NCBI GenBank assembly: GCA_000226015.1
Contig: JH153850.1
Coordinates: 144,908 to 171,402, forward strand
From: Mnemiopsis leidyi
Taxonomy: Eukaryota; Ctenophora; Tentaculata; Lobata; Bolinopsidae
DNA length: 26,495 bases
Reading direction: 5' to 3'
Shown: positions 10,692-21,752 of the stretch, piece after piece
How the letters are laid out: every line of letters begins with the position of its first letter
Numbering within the stretch: the stretch's first letter is position 1
The notes under the pieces: model-generated
The model's database searches: none
What the model saw: only the letters and a program-made list of their open reading frames with translations
Told to the model about the DNA's origin: nothing
Program-made: the position numbers and the translations under genes

Positions 10692-13600
10692 TCAACCTTC
10701 ATTACTTGTCAAAGCAGACTCAAATATTTTAGTTACTTCGACAATCTTTTGCAAACTTAGAAAATTCTCGTGTAACTTTTCCACTTGGGATTTATGAAGT
10801 TGGGATCGCTTTAGAGCTTCTTCTTTGTATTTCTGAAAGACAGTGAGATAAATATTACATGCGACAATTGGGTCGGGAATTTAAGATTAACATTCAGTGC
10901 GAAAATAATGATGCATTTCAACCGATCGTTTTCGCCACAAAAACTGCCATTAGATATGACCATTAATTAATATTATTTTCTCCAGAACATACCTGCTCCA
11001 TATTAGACAGAGTCTCAGTGAAACTTTTAGCAAGTTCCTCATACTTGTCTGTGAACTGTTCTACTTGATCCACGTACTTTTCTCGTTCTTTTGTCATTGA
11101 TTCTTGTAGTTCCCTGTAAAAATAACAGTTTTTCAAGTGAAATGTTGCAGTCGCTTTGCTTTAAGATCAATGGCCTATTATATGCATGCATGCTGCTCAC
11201 TCATGACTCATGCAGGAAGCTTGCATTGTATGCAGTGCAGCTGGGTAAGCAGCGCGCACGTGCAAAACAAGACTGCGGGCAGCGACATATAGAATAGAAA
11301 ATACTGATTTGTCGGCCGCGCCGGCCGTTCATGAAATATTATCATCCGCGGTAACTGTACTGATTTTGTTTAAATCAGGGTCTCGAATTAGATGTTTGCA
11401 TAGCTCATAGGTACTCATGGGCCTTAACTGATAAGACACTGCAGGATTTCACTTACAGTATGACGACATAAACATATTCGTCACTTTGCGCGCGCACCTA
11501 ATATTTAAGTGCAACTTTGCAACGGATGGCTGCTTTTTCAGCAGCCAGTAGGATCACGTACGTTCGCAAATTAATTATCTATCACAACCGATCATTTTCC
11601 TAAATGGCCACTTTCGTTTCGCCTGCCCTTCCGAACAAACTTCCGTGATATGGGTCGGAAAAGGAAGGAACTGCCTTATGGCCACTATGACACCATCATT
11701 CCACTGTATCTCGCAAGATACAGTATCAGTGAGATCGGACTAGCGCTAGATATCTTAAGGACAACTGTGTCAATAATAGTAAATAATTATTAGACCCAAA
11801 ATAAGCTTATTAAGGTGAAAAGATCAGGCCGAAAGTGCAAGTTGTCTGAGCGACAAATTATACGTTCACGGGTGTTAATTAGAACCAACAGATGGGACAC
11901 TCAAGCAGAGTTTTTTGTAGAACAGGGCAGAAACTAAAGTGTAAAGTAACCTGCAGACCTCCTTGATTTGTTTGTCAACTTCACTCACTTGATCTTTAAT
12001 TGCGAGTTCCTGTAGAATTGAAATTTGATTCGATCCGCTTATCATAAGAGAGTGTAAGTTCACCCATTGGATTATCGCACATGTTTCAGAGGTGAGATCT
12101 TTTTATGAACTGGTAGAGAATTTACCTGTTTTAAAGTTTTATTTTCTTGAGCTAATGTGTTAATGTGCTGTTTCAATGCCATCACTTCTTCATTTGACGT
12201 CTTGTATACTGCTTCGAGTTCTTCGTTTTTCTTCAGACTTTTGTAGTAATCTTCTTGTAACTTCACATAACTCTCTTTGGATATTCTCTGTGACAACCTG
12301 TAAAATCAGTAGTCAAGGAAATTAGTTGGTTGTCTAGAAATAACTTTAAAGTTATATGCTGATCTAACATGCTTCTGCGATTAAAGTGCGAAAGAAAAGC
12401 ATAGGCTCTAAAACGATCTTGAAAGGTCCTGGCAAAAGCACTCTCTCTGAAGCTTAAATCTAAGTCTATTATGAACTTACACTTCATTGTATTTATTCTT
12501 ATATTCCTCGTACTTCTGTCTCAACTTTTTATTTTCCTCTGCGGTTTTCATTTCTTCTTTGTATCTGAGTTTGTATACTTTTTTAGAATATCGCATGACA
12601 AAATCTTACCAGAAGTAAGTAACTTTATAATTCATTCCTTATTTCATCGTTTTTTCTGACCTTCGATCGCTTAACCAAAAATCAAAAAAGTAAGGAAGCT
12701 GTTAAGATATAGAAGTAAGTACACGCAATAGCAAGGATATTACTTGGAAATTGTTCTCCGCTGAATGAATTAAAACACCTTGCACGACAAAGCTGGATAG
12801 CCGCTAAATTGTATAGAATAAAGTTAAATGTCTGTGTAATAGTAATACTACAAGGGTCCGGATAGTAATAGAGTTGTTACTGTCCCTGCTTTTATAAACC
12901 TTTACGGTTATAAAAACGAATGAACGACAAAAATTAGGAAATCAAAAATTCAAATTATTAAGGATTGCACCTCACAAATTCAATTTTGAAACCTGTCTTT
13001 GAGAGGCGAAGAGACGGGTGCGATATCCCGTCTGGTATCCTTGCGCTTAGGGTTAGGAGTAAAGGAGCCGTGTGCGGTGTATGCGTCGTACGCGTCACGT
13101 GTTGGCTGGAGGACTGTGAGGGGAGGTCGCAGATCTTTGATGAAGTTCTCACAGGAACTTAACGAACTTTTGTCTGCGGTTAAGTGCGTTATGTATGTGT
13201 CTGTTAGGGTTGGAGAATGTTTTGCAGACATACTCAATATAATAACATGATGACATGATAACAATGCTAGATAATCACTCGTGGAAGCTGTAAATTTTTA
13301 AAGTTATTGAGAATTCGGATTTCGGTAGCCAAGAACGGTAGATTCTTCAGAGTTTATGTCATGTTCTACAGTAAACTCACCTGATTTTGAAGACCCCAGA
13401 GAAGTTATAGATTTTCCAGACAGACTTTTGTTTTCGTCTACAAGTGAAGAGCTGTCTTTTAACCTAAAAAAATTACGTCATGTTTTTGCAATAGTCAAAG
13501 CACATGCAAATCCCGTGATGAAATAAAATTAAAACCCAAGTTTTATAACTCATATCAAATCACGTGACTTGTACAGAAAACCATGTGACCTATGCGACTC

Positions 13601-14550
13601 ACCTAAAATCTCCAGCAGCAATACCCTCGCCCCTATAACTGGCTAGTTGTCCCGCTTGATCAGTACTGTGGTACGTCAGAGATAACATCCTATCTTTGTC
13701 CGTTACAGGTACGTTATCTAAAAATACTCAATGTTTTGCTTTTCGAGGTGTCTTGGTACTCATTTTATTGTTCGGTAAAAGTACAGGAACGAAAATGCAA
13801 GCCAAAAGGAAGAGAAAAGATATCAACTCCAATTGTGTACATCAGAAATTTTATCATTTTGAGCAGTCGGAAAGTTCCTCCCAATAAATATTCAGATAAG
13901 CGTCATCCCGTGACCCGTGGTCAACTCGTCTTGCAATATACTTGGTAATAGGTAAAATAGAGGTTCTCAATTAATATTGGTGAAACAATGAAAACCTTGC
14001 TGAACAGCATACCTAATGTTCTGAGTTGGGGGAGAGCATGAACCAGTAAGAGCCGGTACTCAGTGCTCATAACGGATACTGGGTTAAGTCGAACATCTAT
14101 ATCCTGTAACCTAGAGTTCCGAGCTAACTTCATCAGTTCTGACATGGCACTGACATTGTTGTAATACAGGTTGATCTTCTCTAGTGCCTGAAGGTGGCGA
14201 TAGTCTTACTAGTCTTATAATAGTCTTATAATCACAATGTCGTACCATTTATCCTGATTTGACAAGGTTAAATGGAATATCATAGTTTTGAATTCCAGGA
14301 GCAGTAGAAATGTCAAGTTATTTAGGTCATGTGGGTAAGAGAATGTGAGATCACATAGATCACATAGATCAGACTTTAGATGATGGTTCTTGTATATAAC
14401 ATACCTGACAAAACTGTAGTCCTTCAAGCGAGCTGATGTTATTGCGAGATATATCCAAATCTCTGAGAGATATGAAGGATACCAGCGAGTTACTGAGACA
14501 GGTTATCTTTTGTCGAATATTCCCAGTTAAGTTCAGTTCCTCTACAACGC
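10692..14550 (-). CDS. CEP72: CEP72/LRRC36-like centrosomal leucine-rich-repeat coiled-coil protein, first exon missing
   Basis: Ten minus-strand exons join in phase: 14550-14405, 14187-14013, 13717-13603, 13463-13381, 13200-12993, 12564-12481, 12297-12126, 12009-11951, 11113-10993, 10832-10692, giving about 434 residues. The N-terminal part has leucine-rich repeats (SLRDLDISRNNISSLEGL, ALEKINLYYNN) followed by the family's cap LQDIDVRLNPV...EYRLLLVHALPQLRTLD, close in layout to human CEP72 and LRRC36. A Ser/Thr/Pro-rich middle follows (DKSSLSSCENF, RRDIAPVSSPLKD), then a coiled coil to the stop (YKEEMKTAEENKKLRQKYEE; YKEEALKRSQLHKSQVEKLH). The exon starting at 14550 begins two bases into a codon, so at least one upstream exon exists; I could not find it in 14551-15029. 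CEP72 in vertebrates is a centriolar-satellite protein that helps localise Kizuna and microtubule nucleators. Human CEP72 is longer (about 647 residues), mainly in the middle. Confidence 0.8.
11528..11546. repeat. Small hairpin near the transposon fossil
   Basis: GGCTGCT and AGCAGCC form perfect 7-bp arms around TTTTC. It lies about 100 bp before the transposase-like reading frame and may belong to the same inserted element. A GC-rich palindromic 15-mer, CGGCCGCGCCGGCCG, lies at 11313-11327 in the same intron. Confidence 0.35.
11650..11937 (+). mobile_element. Tc1/mariner transposase fragment (N-terminal DNA-binding region)
   Basis: Read from the ATG at 11650, the frame codes MGRKRKELPYGHYD, then a helix-turn-helix of Tc1 type (YSISEIGLALDILRTTVSII), a single in-frame stop at 11791, then the typical linker KRSGRKCKLSERQIIRSRV and TNRWDTQAEF, ending at TAA 11935. 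This matches the paired-like N-terminal domain of Tc1/mariner transposases. The catalytic DDE part is absent: only 95 codons remain, and the CEP72-like exon at 12009-11951 follows directly. It lies in an intron of that gene, in the opposite orientation. Terminal inverted repeats and the target TA were not identified. It is a decayed, inactive copy. Confidence 0.75.
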
Positions 14551-15029
14551 CTGAAATTCAATGTTTGACGTTTATTAGCGATGAAAATTCTTTGTTTACC
14601 CCCGAAATTTGCGAAGAAAAGTTCTGGGAATTGTATGATTCTACAGTCAACAATCTACATGTAGCATAAAATTCCTTGGGCTAACATCTGGGCTTGTGAT
14701 TCCTCTTCTGAGTGCTTAAGTGAGCACTTACTATTGATCAGCTATAATTTTCCAAAATTAGACAACGTTTTTTTAAAAAAATCGCATAAAATTTCAAAAT
14801 ACATGGGTACTATTTTCAAGACATTTGAATCAAGAAAACAACAAAATAAACTTAAAATCACTAAAGATTCAATCAACAAAGTATGTGTTTTAAAATGCAA
14901 ATAACCAGATTAATCAGCTGTAAATATACAAACTGGCAAGTAATCAACTATCTATAAATTCTGCAACAGTTAGCTGCTTCCTACTCAACTTCTTCCACCC
15001 TTATCCAATCAAGACCTCATCTAAGTCCA

Positions 15030-16929
15030 CTACATGTGAATTGTGACGTAAGAAGAACTCCCTCCTCCCTCCCCCAAACGATTTTCACACTTCGCCAGGA
15101 CATCTCTACTTCCCACAAACTCAACCTTAGCATACACATCACCTTCCTTATCACCTCCTCTAGGAGCAAGTTGAGGTTTCTTCTTGTCACCTGGTCTATC
15201 TAATTGTGAGTACACATCACCTTTTTCGTCACCTCCACTAGAAGCAAGTTGAGGTTTCTTCTTATCACCTGGTCTTTCTAATTGTGAGTACACATCACCT
15301 TTTTCGTCACCTCCACTAGGAGCAAGTTGGGGTTTCTTCTTGTCACCTGGTCTATCTAATTGTGAGTACACATCACCTTTCTCGTCACCTTCACTAGGAG
15401 CAAGTTGGGGTTTCTTCTTGTCACCTGGTCTATCTAATTGTGAGTACACATCACCTTCCTTATCACCTCTACTAGGAGCAAGTTGAGGTTTCTTCTTGTC
15501 ACCTGGTCTTTCTAAATGTGAGTACACGTCACATTCCATCCCTGCAGAAACACTTCTTTTCTCTACAGACGAGTAGAGCGGCAGTTCGTCAGGTTGTCTG
15601 TTTATCTTTGAGTACAGGAAATCTGGTGAAGCCTCAATTTCGTTTGCTTCAACTTGTTTCCCTCTCTTTTTCAAACAGACTACCGCCACGACGATAGAGA
15701 TGGCGATGATCGCAGCACCTCCGGCACTAATCATCATCACCCTTCTGTAACTCCTTGGAGTAGTCTTATCAGTGTTTATATCAGTGTTCATGTGACCAGT
15801 GTTCTCTGCTGCTTCCTCAGCATCCTTTCCGTCCATCTCTTCGTCTTCTTCTATGTCCTTCTCTTCCTCCTCCTCTTCCTCATCCTTTTCACAATCGTTT
15901 TCCAAACTCGCATTTTTGTCGAAGCAGACCTTCTCGCCTTTCTCAGTACAGTAGTAAAACTCGTTACTTCTACAAAACACAGTACAGTTTTCAGTGTGAT
16001 AGTGAGATTCACATTCCTGACATTCCTCTCCCTGTCTGTGTCCAACACAGACCACATCCCCTTCAGGACTACACGTGTACTTGTCTACATCTGGAGTACA
16101 ATGTACCTCACACCTTCCCTCAGGGTAATAGTCTGGAGCACATCTGTCACATCCGTCACCTGCAAAGTTACCTTTACACTGGTCACAGTTCGGTCCAATC
16201 TTCCCGTTAATACACTCGTCACAGTTATCTCCCTCCTTTCCTTCCTGACATTCCTTTTCTCCAGTGTTCCGGTTACATGAGTAATTACCCGGTACTGGAA
16301 CACAGACAACGTTACATCTCTCGGTGAAGTGATCAGCTTCGCAGTAGTTGCAGCCTACACCGGTGAAGTTAGCAGCACAACTTGTCATTCTGTAGGTCAC
16401 AGCAAACTGCGCTTTCACATCTCCATCTATTGTTTTAGATATCTGCTTCAAATCTTCACCAGATGAAGCTGTCTCGAACGGAACCAGGAAGTCGGTTATA
16501 TCTCTAATTTTGTTATAATTGTAACTGTTGTAGTCCCATAATGTAGCGACTATTTTTACCGACTTATTTGTCGGAATATCAATCGATATGGGCGCGAATT
16601 CCACTTTCGTACGCGGGATTATGAACAGAATTCTTCCATCTCCATCTTCAATCTTTAAAGGATAAAAGTAAAAGTCACAGCCATTATCATCGCATTTAGT
16701 TACGTCTTGATATTTGACAAACTGTATTTCGCCGACTCCTTCGCAGTGTAACCGAACCTGGTTTAAGTTTTTATATATATATATGTTACATGTTTACTGT
16801 ATAAAGTTCTATTCTCATCCATCATTCGCTAATCTGACTAGAAACTTCAATGATTTGAAGACAGAACTATCACTCAACAACGAGTAAACTTACCAGAAGA
16901 AGAGAAATAAGTACGAGTTTAATCACCAT
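15030..16929 (-). CDS. Type I receptor: MNNL-like domain, three DSL-like modules, nine-tyrosine-motif tail
   Basis: Exon 1 (16929-16894) codes only MVIKLVLISLLL and ends at CTG|GTAAGT. Exon 2 (16757-15030) follows in phase 0 with VRLHCEGVGEIQF. Total 587 residues. Order: signal peptide; MNNL-like domain (about 20-137) including KCDDNGCDFYFYPLKI and NKSVKIVATLWDY; DSL-like module 1 (about 138-191, FTERCNVVC); a short EGF-like link; module 2 (APDYYPEGRCEVHC); a shortened module 3 (HYHTENCTVFC); an acidic stalk with seven consecutive Glu; one membrane span (about 352-375); basic stop-transfer LKKRGK; a tail to 587. Tail motifs: YSKI, YSSV, YSHL, four YSQL, YAKV, YVTI. YSKI and YSSV are nine residues apart, near ITAM spacing. 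DVYSQL resembles the SDVYSDL half of DAP12. The family is not one I can name. Signalling through SH2 proteins is inferred. Confidence 0.85.
15134..15533 (-). repeat. Five 78-bp in-frame repeats, each coding one YSxL motif
   Basis: The tyrosine-motif codons recur at exactly 78-bp steps (GAGTACAC on the plus strand at 15208, 15286, 15364, 15442 and 15520). Each unit codes 26 residues: DVYSQL or DVYSHL, then E/D-RPGDKKKPQLAP, then a Gly/Asp/Lys linker. A sixth, diverged start (DVYAKV) lies at about 15130. The strict period and high identity point to recent unequal exchange that changes motif number while keeping frame. Confidence 0.92.
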
Positions 16930-18735
16930 GACACCGACGTATTGATCAACGAAATTATAGTAAATAAAAAGATGAGAAGATGTGGGAAGAAAAGTCTTAT
17001 TCAGGATTTTGCTTTGCGGAGTCTCATATTTCCTATCGATACGCACGCACAATCACACCAAAAACGTACTTTATTTCTACTCAACTCACGATCTTGGTAA
17101 TGCACGTGTTTTTTATCAGACGTTCTATTCGTAACATTACTTCACGGTAACTGTACCGCCAATAACATTGAAGCATAACAGGTGTAAACTGTAAAACAAG
17201 GCATCTGGTCTCTGAGATGACTAAGAAAACTACCAACTAAGAAAAACTACCAAATCTCCGAAAGGAATTTCAATTTTTTTATTCCAATAAAACTTTAAAC
17301 TGAGGACTCTACTAAACTTACAAACCGATGTAATTTTAATCAGATCACTCTCAGTTCAACAGCTATCCTGGACAGTGGGCCTGATGAGCTAGCTACCTAG
17401 CTGACCTCACACTATCCATTACAATTAACTTTGCTACACTTGATACTTTGCTACACGACACGTGAACACGGCACGGTGTCATGAATCTTCCGAACAATTT
17501 ACCGGTGTCCGCTCAGAAATGATCTTCTAACTCGACTGTTCCTTCGGCCATCCAACAACATAACTAGTAGTTATTATTAACTACCTACCACCCTGGGAGT
17601 GGACTGGTGGTAAAGCCCGCTCGAAATGAGGAACATAACAGGAATATAACAGGTTTTAAATTCCCAGCTGTGTCACATGTGAGTACGTTCTGTACCCAAC
17701 TAGAGCACAGTAAATATATATATCAGTAAATATCTTAGTGACCTATCTAAACCGTATGTTAAGGAGCCAGGAGATAACTCACATCAATGTGACCAGATAG
17801 ATATGACGGAACTCTTCATTCCAAGGTTATTTGTTGCAAAGTTACCTCGGATTGTAGACTAGGGACAAACTTGAACACTGAGTAGGTCAATTAGCCAAGT
17901 AGCTAGGGGATCTGACTGGCAAGGAAATTACGGTGTACAAAATTACATATATCACTATGGCTTCATCGCGCTTCCTTTACAAATGCTTTATTCTTCCTGA
18001 ATGACGCATTTGTAAAGTCTCTGGAATTGATTCACAATTTACATTTATGAGTGACCAAGGCACAATCTCGTGTTATTCGTCTTGTTTTTGAGCTTAAGAA
18101 GTATTTTGAAATCTTATTTAATAAATATTGATTAGTTCGTGTTTAATGAAATATCGAGAACGGATATTGGCATTGCTTTTGTAGGTGCGCTGTTCCGATT
18201 TCCAAAACGACATTGACAAAACGACTTGGCACATCCTTGGCCCTAGCTGCCTTTGCACTTGCTGAATCGCACAGCCTTTGTCAAATGTACTTTAACACAA
18301 TCAAATAGAAAATATATCCTTGTTGTTTCTAAACTCTTAAGATGGAAGTGGGGTGTAGTCGAGGCTATAACCGTTACCGGTTCATCCCTTTCTAGACTAC
18401 AGAGTCTACACAGCCTGTAAACACATATTGACCGGTTTAAGGCGGTCCTTGTCCTACTTCTTTCAGTTATGCAATATACACAGTATTACCAATACAGTAC
18501 GTACTTTCGCTACTGAAACACGAAACCTGATAGCATAACAGGAAGAAAACTGAAACCTGCAACACAAATCTGAAATATTATACTGACGTTCTGCCCCATA
18601 CGGTCGTGCTGTAGCCTGAGTCTCGACGACTGAATTATCTTATTTCCCCGTAACAACTTGTGTCTTTGTTCAGTTGTTAGTGCTATATGATCATGTTAGT
18701 GCTATTTTAGTGCTATGTTAGTGGACTAGGTGTGG
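16930..18735. promoter_or_regulatory. 1.8-kb space between the two head-to-head receptor genes
   Basis: No coding exon is visible. Both start codons face outward from this stretch, so it must contain both promoters unless they use distant 5' exons. I did not identify a TATA box, an initiator or a repeated binding motif that I would trust. A shared, bidirectional control region is inferred from the gene arrangement alone. Confidence 0.4.
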
Positions 18736-21700
18736 ATGTACGGGATCTTTTCTTTAGCTCTTCTCTCTCTATTGGTACGTTGATGTACAATGCACATGTA
18801 CATTTACATTTGCATTGTACAGTGTACATGTACATGTATGTGAAATCTATTTTATGACAAGAATAATGACAATCTATTCAATTGTAATTTTGCATCAAAT
18901 TTGTATTATAGATTTTATAATTCAAACGTTGAGGTTTAATAAGCCGTACCCCTGCACTTTTTTATGAGTTTATATCACAGACTTTCTTGACATAAAATCG
19001 TCTTTGTCTTCGTTTAGCAAAACGTAAAAAGTTAAAAGAAAATAAACAATAGATGAGGTTTATTAATTCTTTACAAATCAAATGCAAATATGATATATAA
19101 TATATTATAATATAATATATTATAATATATACATAAATATGATATACGACATACGTATATTATCAGGGGCAGGTACATAACAGAGGGATAGCAGAAATAC
19201 GATTTTTAAGATACAAAGACAGTAAAGATTGTGGTGACTCGTGTGATTTTTTCTTTAAACCTCTAAATATTGAAAATGAAGATGGCACTGTTCTGCAAAC
19301 AATAGCTAAAACTTCTTCGACCAGCAATACAAATGATGTAGACTTAACGAAGGTTACAGAGCTTATAAACCCAATGCAGCTAAACATTCCTACAAATAAA
19401 ACAGTTAAAATAGTGGCATCTGTTTGGGATGACGATGGTTTTTTATACGGAGGAGACGACTTCATTCGAGTTGTAAAGGACTTCAGAATTCCATTCGGCG
19501 CCATATCCGTAGGAAATAAATGGACACTGGCTACTAAAAATATAGGAACCGCAGTAACTTTTAAAGTTAAATACAGACTTACTAGTTGTGCAGGTAACTT
19601 CACTGGGCTTGGTTGTAACTTTTGTGAAGCAAACTACTTCACAGAACATTGTGACAAGTATTGCGTACCACAAGCAGGAAAGTACACATGTAACAATACA
19701 ACCGGAGATAGAGTTTGTGTGAACGACAGAGTTGGTCCAGATTGTGATCAGTGCAAGGCTAACTTTACCGGAGCAAATTGTGATCAATGTGCTTCACACT
19801 ACTACCCTGCAGGCAGATGTGATGTTAGGTGTGTTCCTCTAACTGGAAGATACGACTGTAACGACCAAGGGGGGAGGGACTGTCAGGGAAACTGGACTGG
19901 AACTAAATGTGACTTTTGTCTTCCTCATTACCACGGGGACGCCTGCTCCAAGTTTTGTCACGAAACTGCAAACTTCACCTGCGATGATTCTGGTGGTAAA
20001 GTCTGCAAAGACGACTTTTACCCACGTCAGGAATGTGATGTGAACTGTAAGCCAGAACCAAAAAAGTTCAATTGTAGTGATCAAGGGAAAAAACTTTGTT
20101 TTCCTAATTGGAATGGTTCAGATTGTGATACCTGTGCTCTCCATTATTTTGGGAGAAACTGTTCAGTTATCTGCAGTGAAACTTCTAATTACACGTGCAG
20201 CCATGCTGGAGACAAGGTCTGTAAAGCAAACTTTTACCCAATGCAACAATGTGACATTTATTGCAAGCCCACTCCAGGGCAGTACAATTGTAGCGACCAA
20301 GGTGAGAAGCAGTGTATGATACACTGGAACGGGACAGATTGCGATTCCTGTGCTACCAACTACTTCGGAACAAACTGTACCAAGTTTTGTGACAAAACTT
20401 CAAACAACTACACTTGTGATGATGCCGGAAATAGAAGATGTACCAACCACTACTACCCAGAAGAGAAGTGTGACAAGTTCTGCAGTCCGGTAGACAACAT
20501 CTACAGATGTAACCAGACAACAGGAGACAAGGTCTGCCAGGGTAACAGAACAGGCGAGCATTGTCAGAGGTGTGTGCAGAACTTCTTTCCTGCGGGGCAG
20601 TGCAATGTTTCTTGTACTCCTGTGGAAGGATACTACACGTGTAGGGACTCTGGAGACAAAAAGTGTCTTGGAAAGAGGGCTGGTGCTAACTGTACCTCTT
20701 GTCTGGATACCTACTATGGGAGAGAGTGTGAGAGGTATTGTAAAGAGAACAAGTTCTACACGTGCTCAGAGACAGGAGACAAGGTCTGTAGGAACCCGAA
20801 AGCGGAAGTAGATAAGAATTGTGGAGCTCCTGATGACGAAGGAGATACGGAGAAGGTGAAGGACACTTCAGGTAACGCGATCAAAGGAGGGGCAGGTGCA
20901 GCTGGAGCAATACTTCTGATCCTTCTCATGGTTGGAATTATAGTAGCAATAAGGATAAGAAGAAATAGAAAACAGGAACAGTTAGCCGGAGATGTTGTTG
21001 AGCTTGTTGAAAATCCAGGTGCGTTGTATGAAACTATAGACAAAACACGTTCTTCAACACTATCTGGCGTGGCCATGGATGACGTGTATAACAAACTAGA
21101 TAGAAAGAATGAAATTGTGAGGAGCCAATCGACAACTGCAGCAGAAGAAGCTGAATATTTTGAAGAAGAAAGTCTGTACGCAAAGCTGGACAAATCGAGC
21201 AAGGTCGAAAATCCGAGTGCTCAGTACTCGACAATCAACAAGGATCTTGTAAAGCATCCTCAGTCTGACGTGGAAGATGTTTACAATAAATTGGATAGAA
21301 ACAATAAATTCGAGAGGAGTCAATCAAGAGTCGCGGTACCAACAGATAAACAGCTCGAAGGTGAAGGTACATACGATAAGCTGGACAAAACAAGAAAAAG
21401 TGAAGTAATAAATACAGAGTGTGATAAGGAAGGTAGCTATGCTGACCATGTTATAACAATGACAACAGAGAAAGAGGAGAATAAATACGTTAAACTAGAC
21501 AGAAACACAAACTCCAACTTTGCTAACCAGCGAGGAACCGCTGGAAAAGAAGCAGAATACGCAGACCATAATACAAACGATCAGGAGTTTCATTCTCGAT
21601 TACATAAGTACAACAAACAGAACAAACTAAATATTCCCAATATAAGTACACAAGTTAAAGAGGAGGATGATGCTTATGCGGACGTGACAATAACACAACA

Positions 21701-21752
21701 GACATCCTCCTCCGCTGACGACAAAGAGAATGTCTATTCGAACTTATATTAG
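18736..21752 (+). CDS. Type I receptor: MNNL-like domain, about ten tandem DSL-like modules, ITAM-containing tail
   Basis: Exon 1 (18736-18774) codes the signal core MYGIFSLALLSLL and ends at TTG|GTACGT. Exon 2 (19173-21752) starts in phase 0 with VHNRGIAEIRFLRYKD, matching the sister gene's exon 2 start. Total 872 residues. The MNNL-like domain covers about 20-150. The cysteine array (about 152-552) has about ten DSL-like modules, alternating a YYP type (HYYPAGRCDVRC) with a YFG type (HYFGRNCSVIC), most closing with W/R-x-G-x-x-C. More than fifteen N-glycosylation sites are present. The membrane span is about 585-607, followed by RIRRNRK. The tail carries YETI, YNKL, YAKL, YSTI, YNKL, YDKL, YVKL, YADV and YSNL; YAKL-x12-YSTI (21177-21236) fits the strict ITAM rule. 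Notch ligands have one DSL domain; Draper/MEGF10 have EGF arrays with ITAM-type tails but an EMI domain. This is neither. The ligand and role are unknown. Confidence 0.85.
18784..18821. repeat. Inverted repeat in intron 1 of the plus-strand receptor
   Basis: TGTACAATGCA (18784-18794) and TGCATTGTACA (18811-18821) are perfect 11-bp arms around 16 bp rich in TACAT. More TGTACATG repeats follow directly. It starts ten bases after the donor of exon 1, so a hairpin in the transcript could lie close to the 5' splice site; that effect is speculation. Confidence 0.6.
19088..19163. repeat. AT-rich TATAATATAT low-complexity tract before exon 2
   Basis: This run of TATAATATATTATAATATAT with small variations ends just before the acceptor of exon 2 of the plus-strand receptor. 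The acceptor therefore lacks a usual pyrimidine tract, which leaves the exact splice point open between AG 19165-19166 and AG 19171-19172. I prefer the second because it puts Val at the junction, as in the sister gene. Confidence 0.6.

Noticed and set aside
14551-15029. First exon of the CEP72-like gene
   Set aside because: A minus-strand donor GTAAGT is visible near 14731, but the sequence before it contains stops in the ATG frames and does not resemble the family's N-terminus.
15654-16280. 208-codon plus-strand open frame
   Set aside because: Antisense shadow of the minus-strand receptor; its Val/Thr/Phe/Leu/Ser-rich composition mirrors the Cys/Asp/Glu/Lys-rich real frame.
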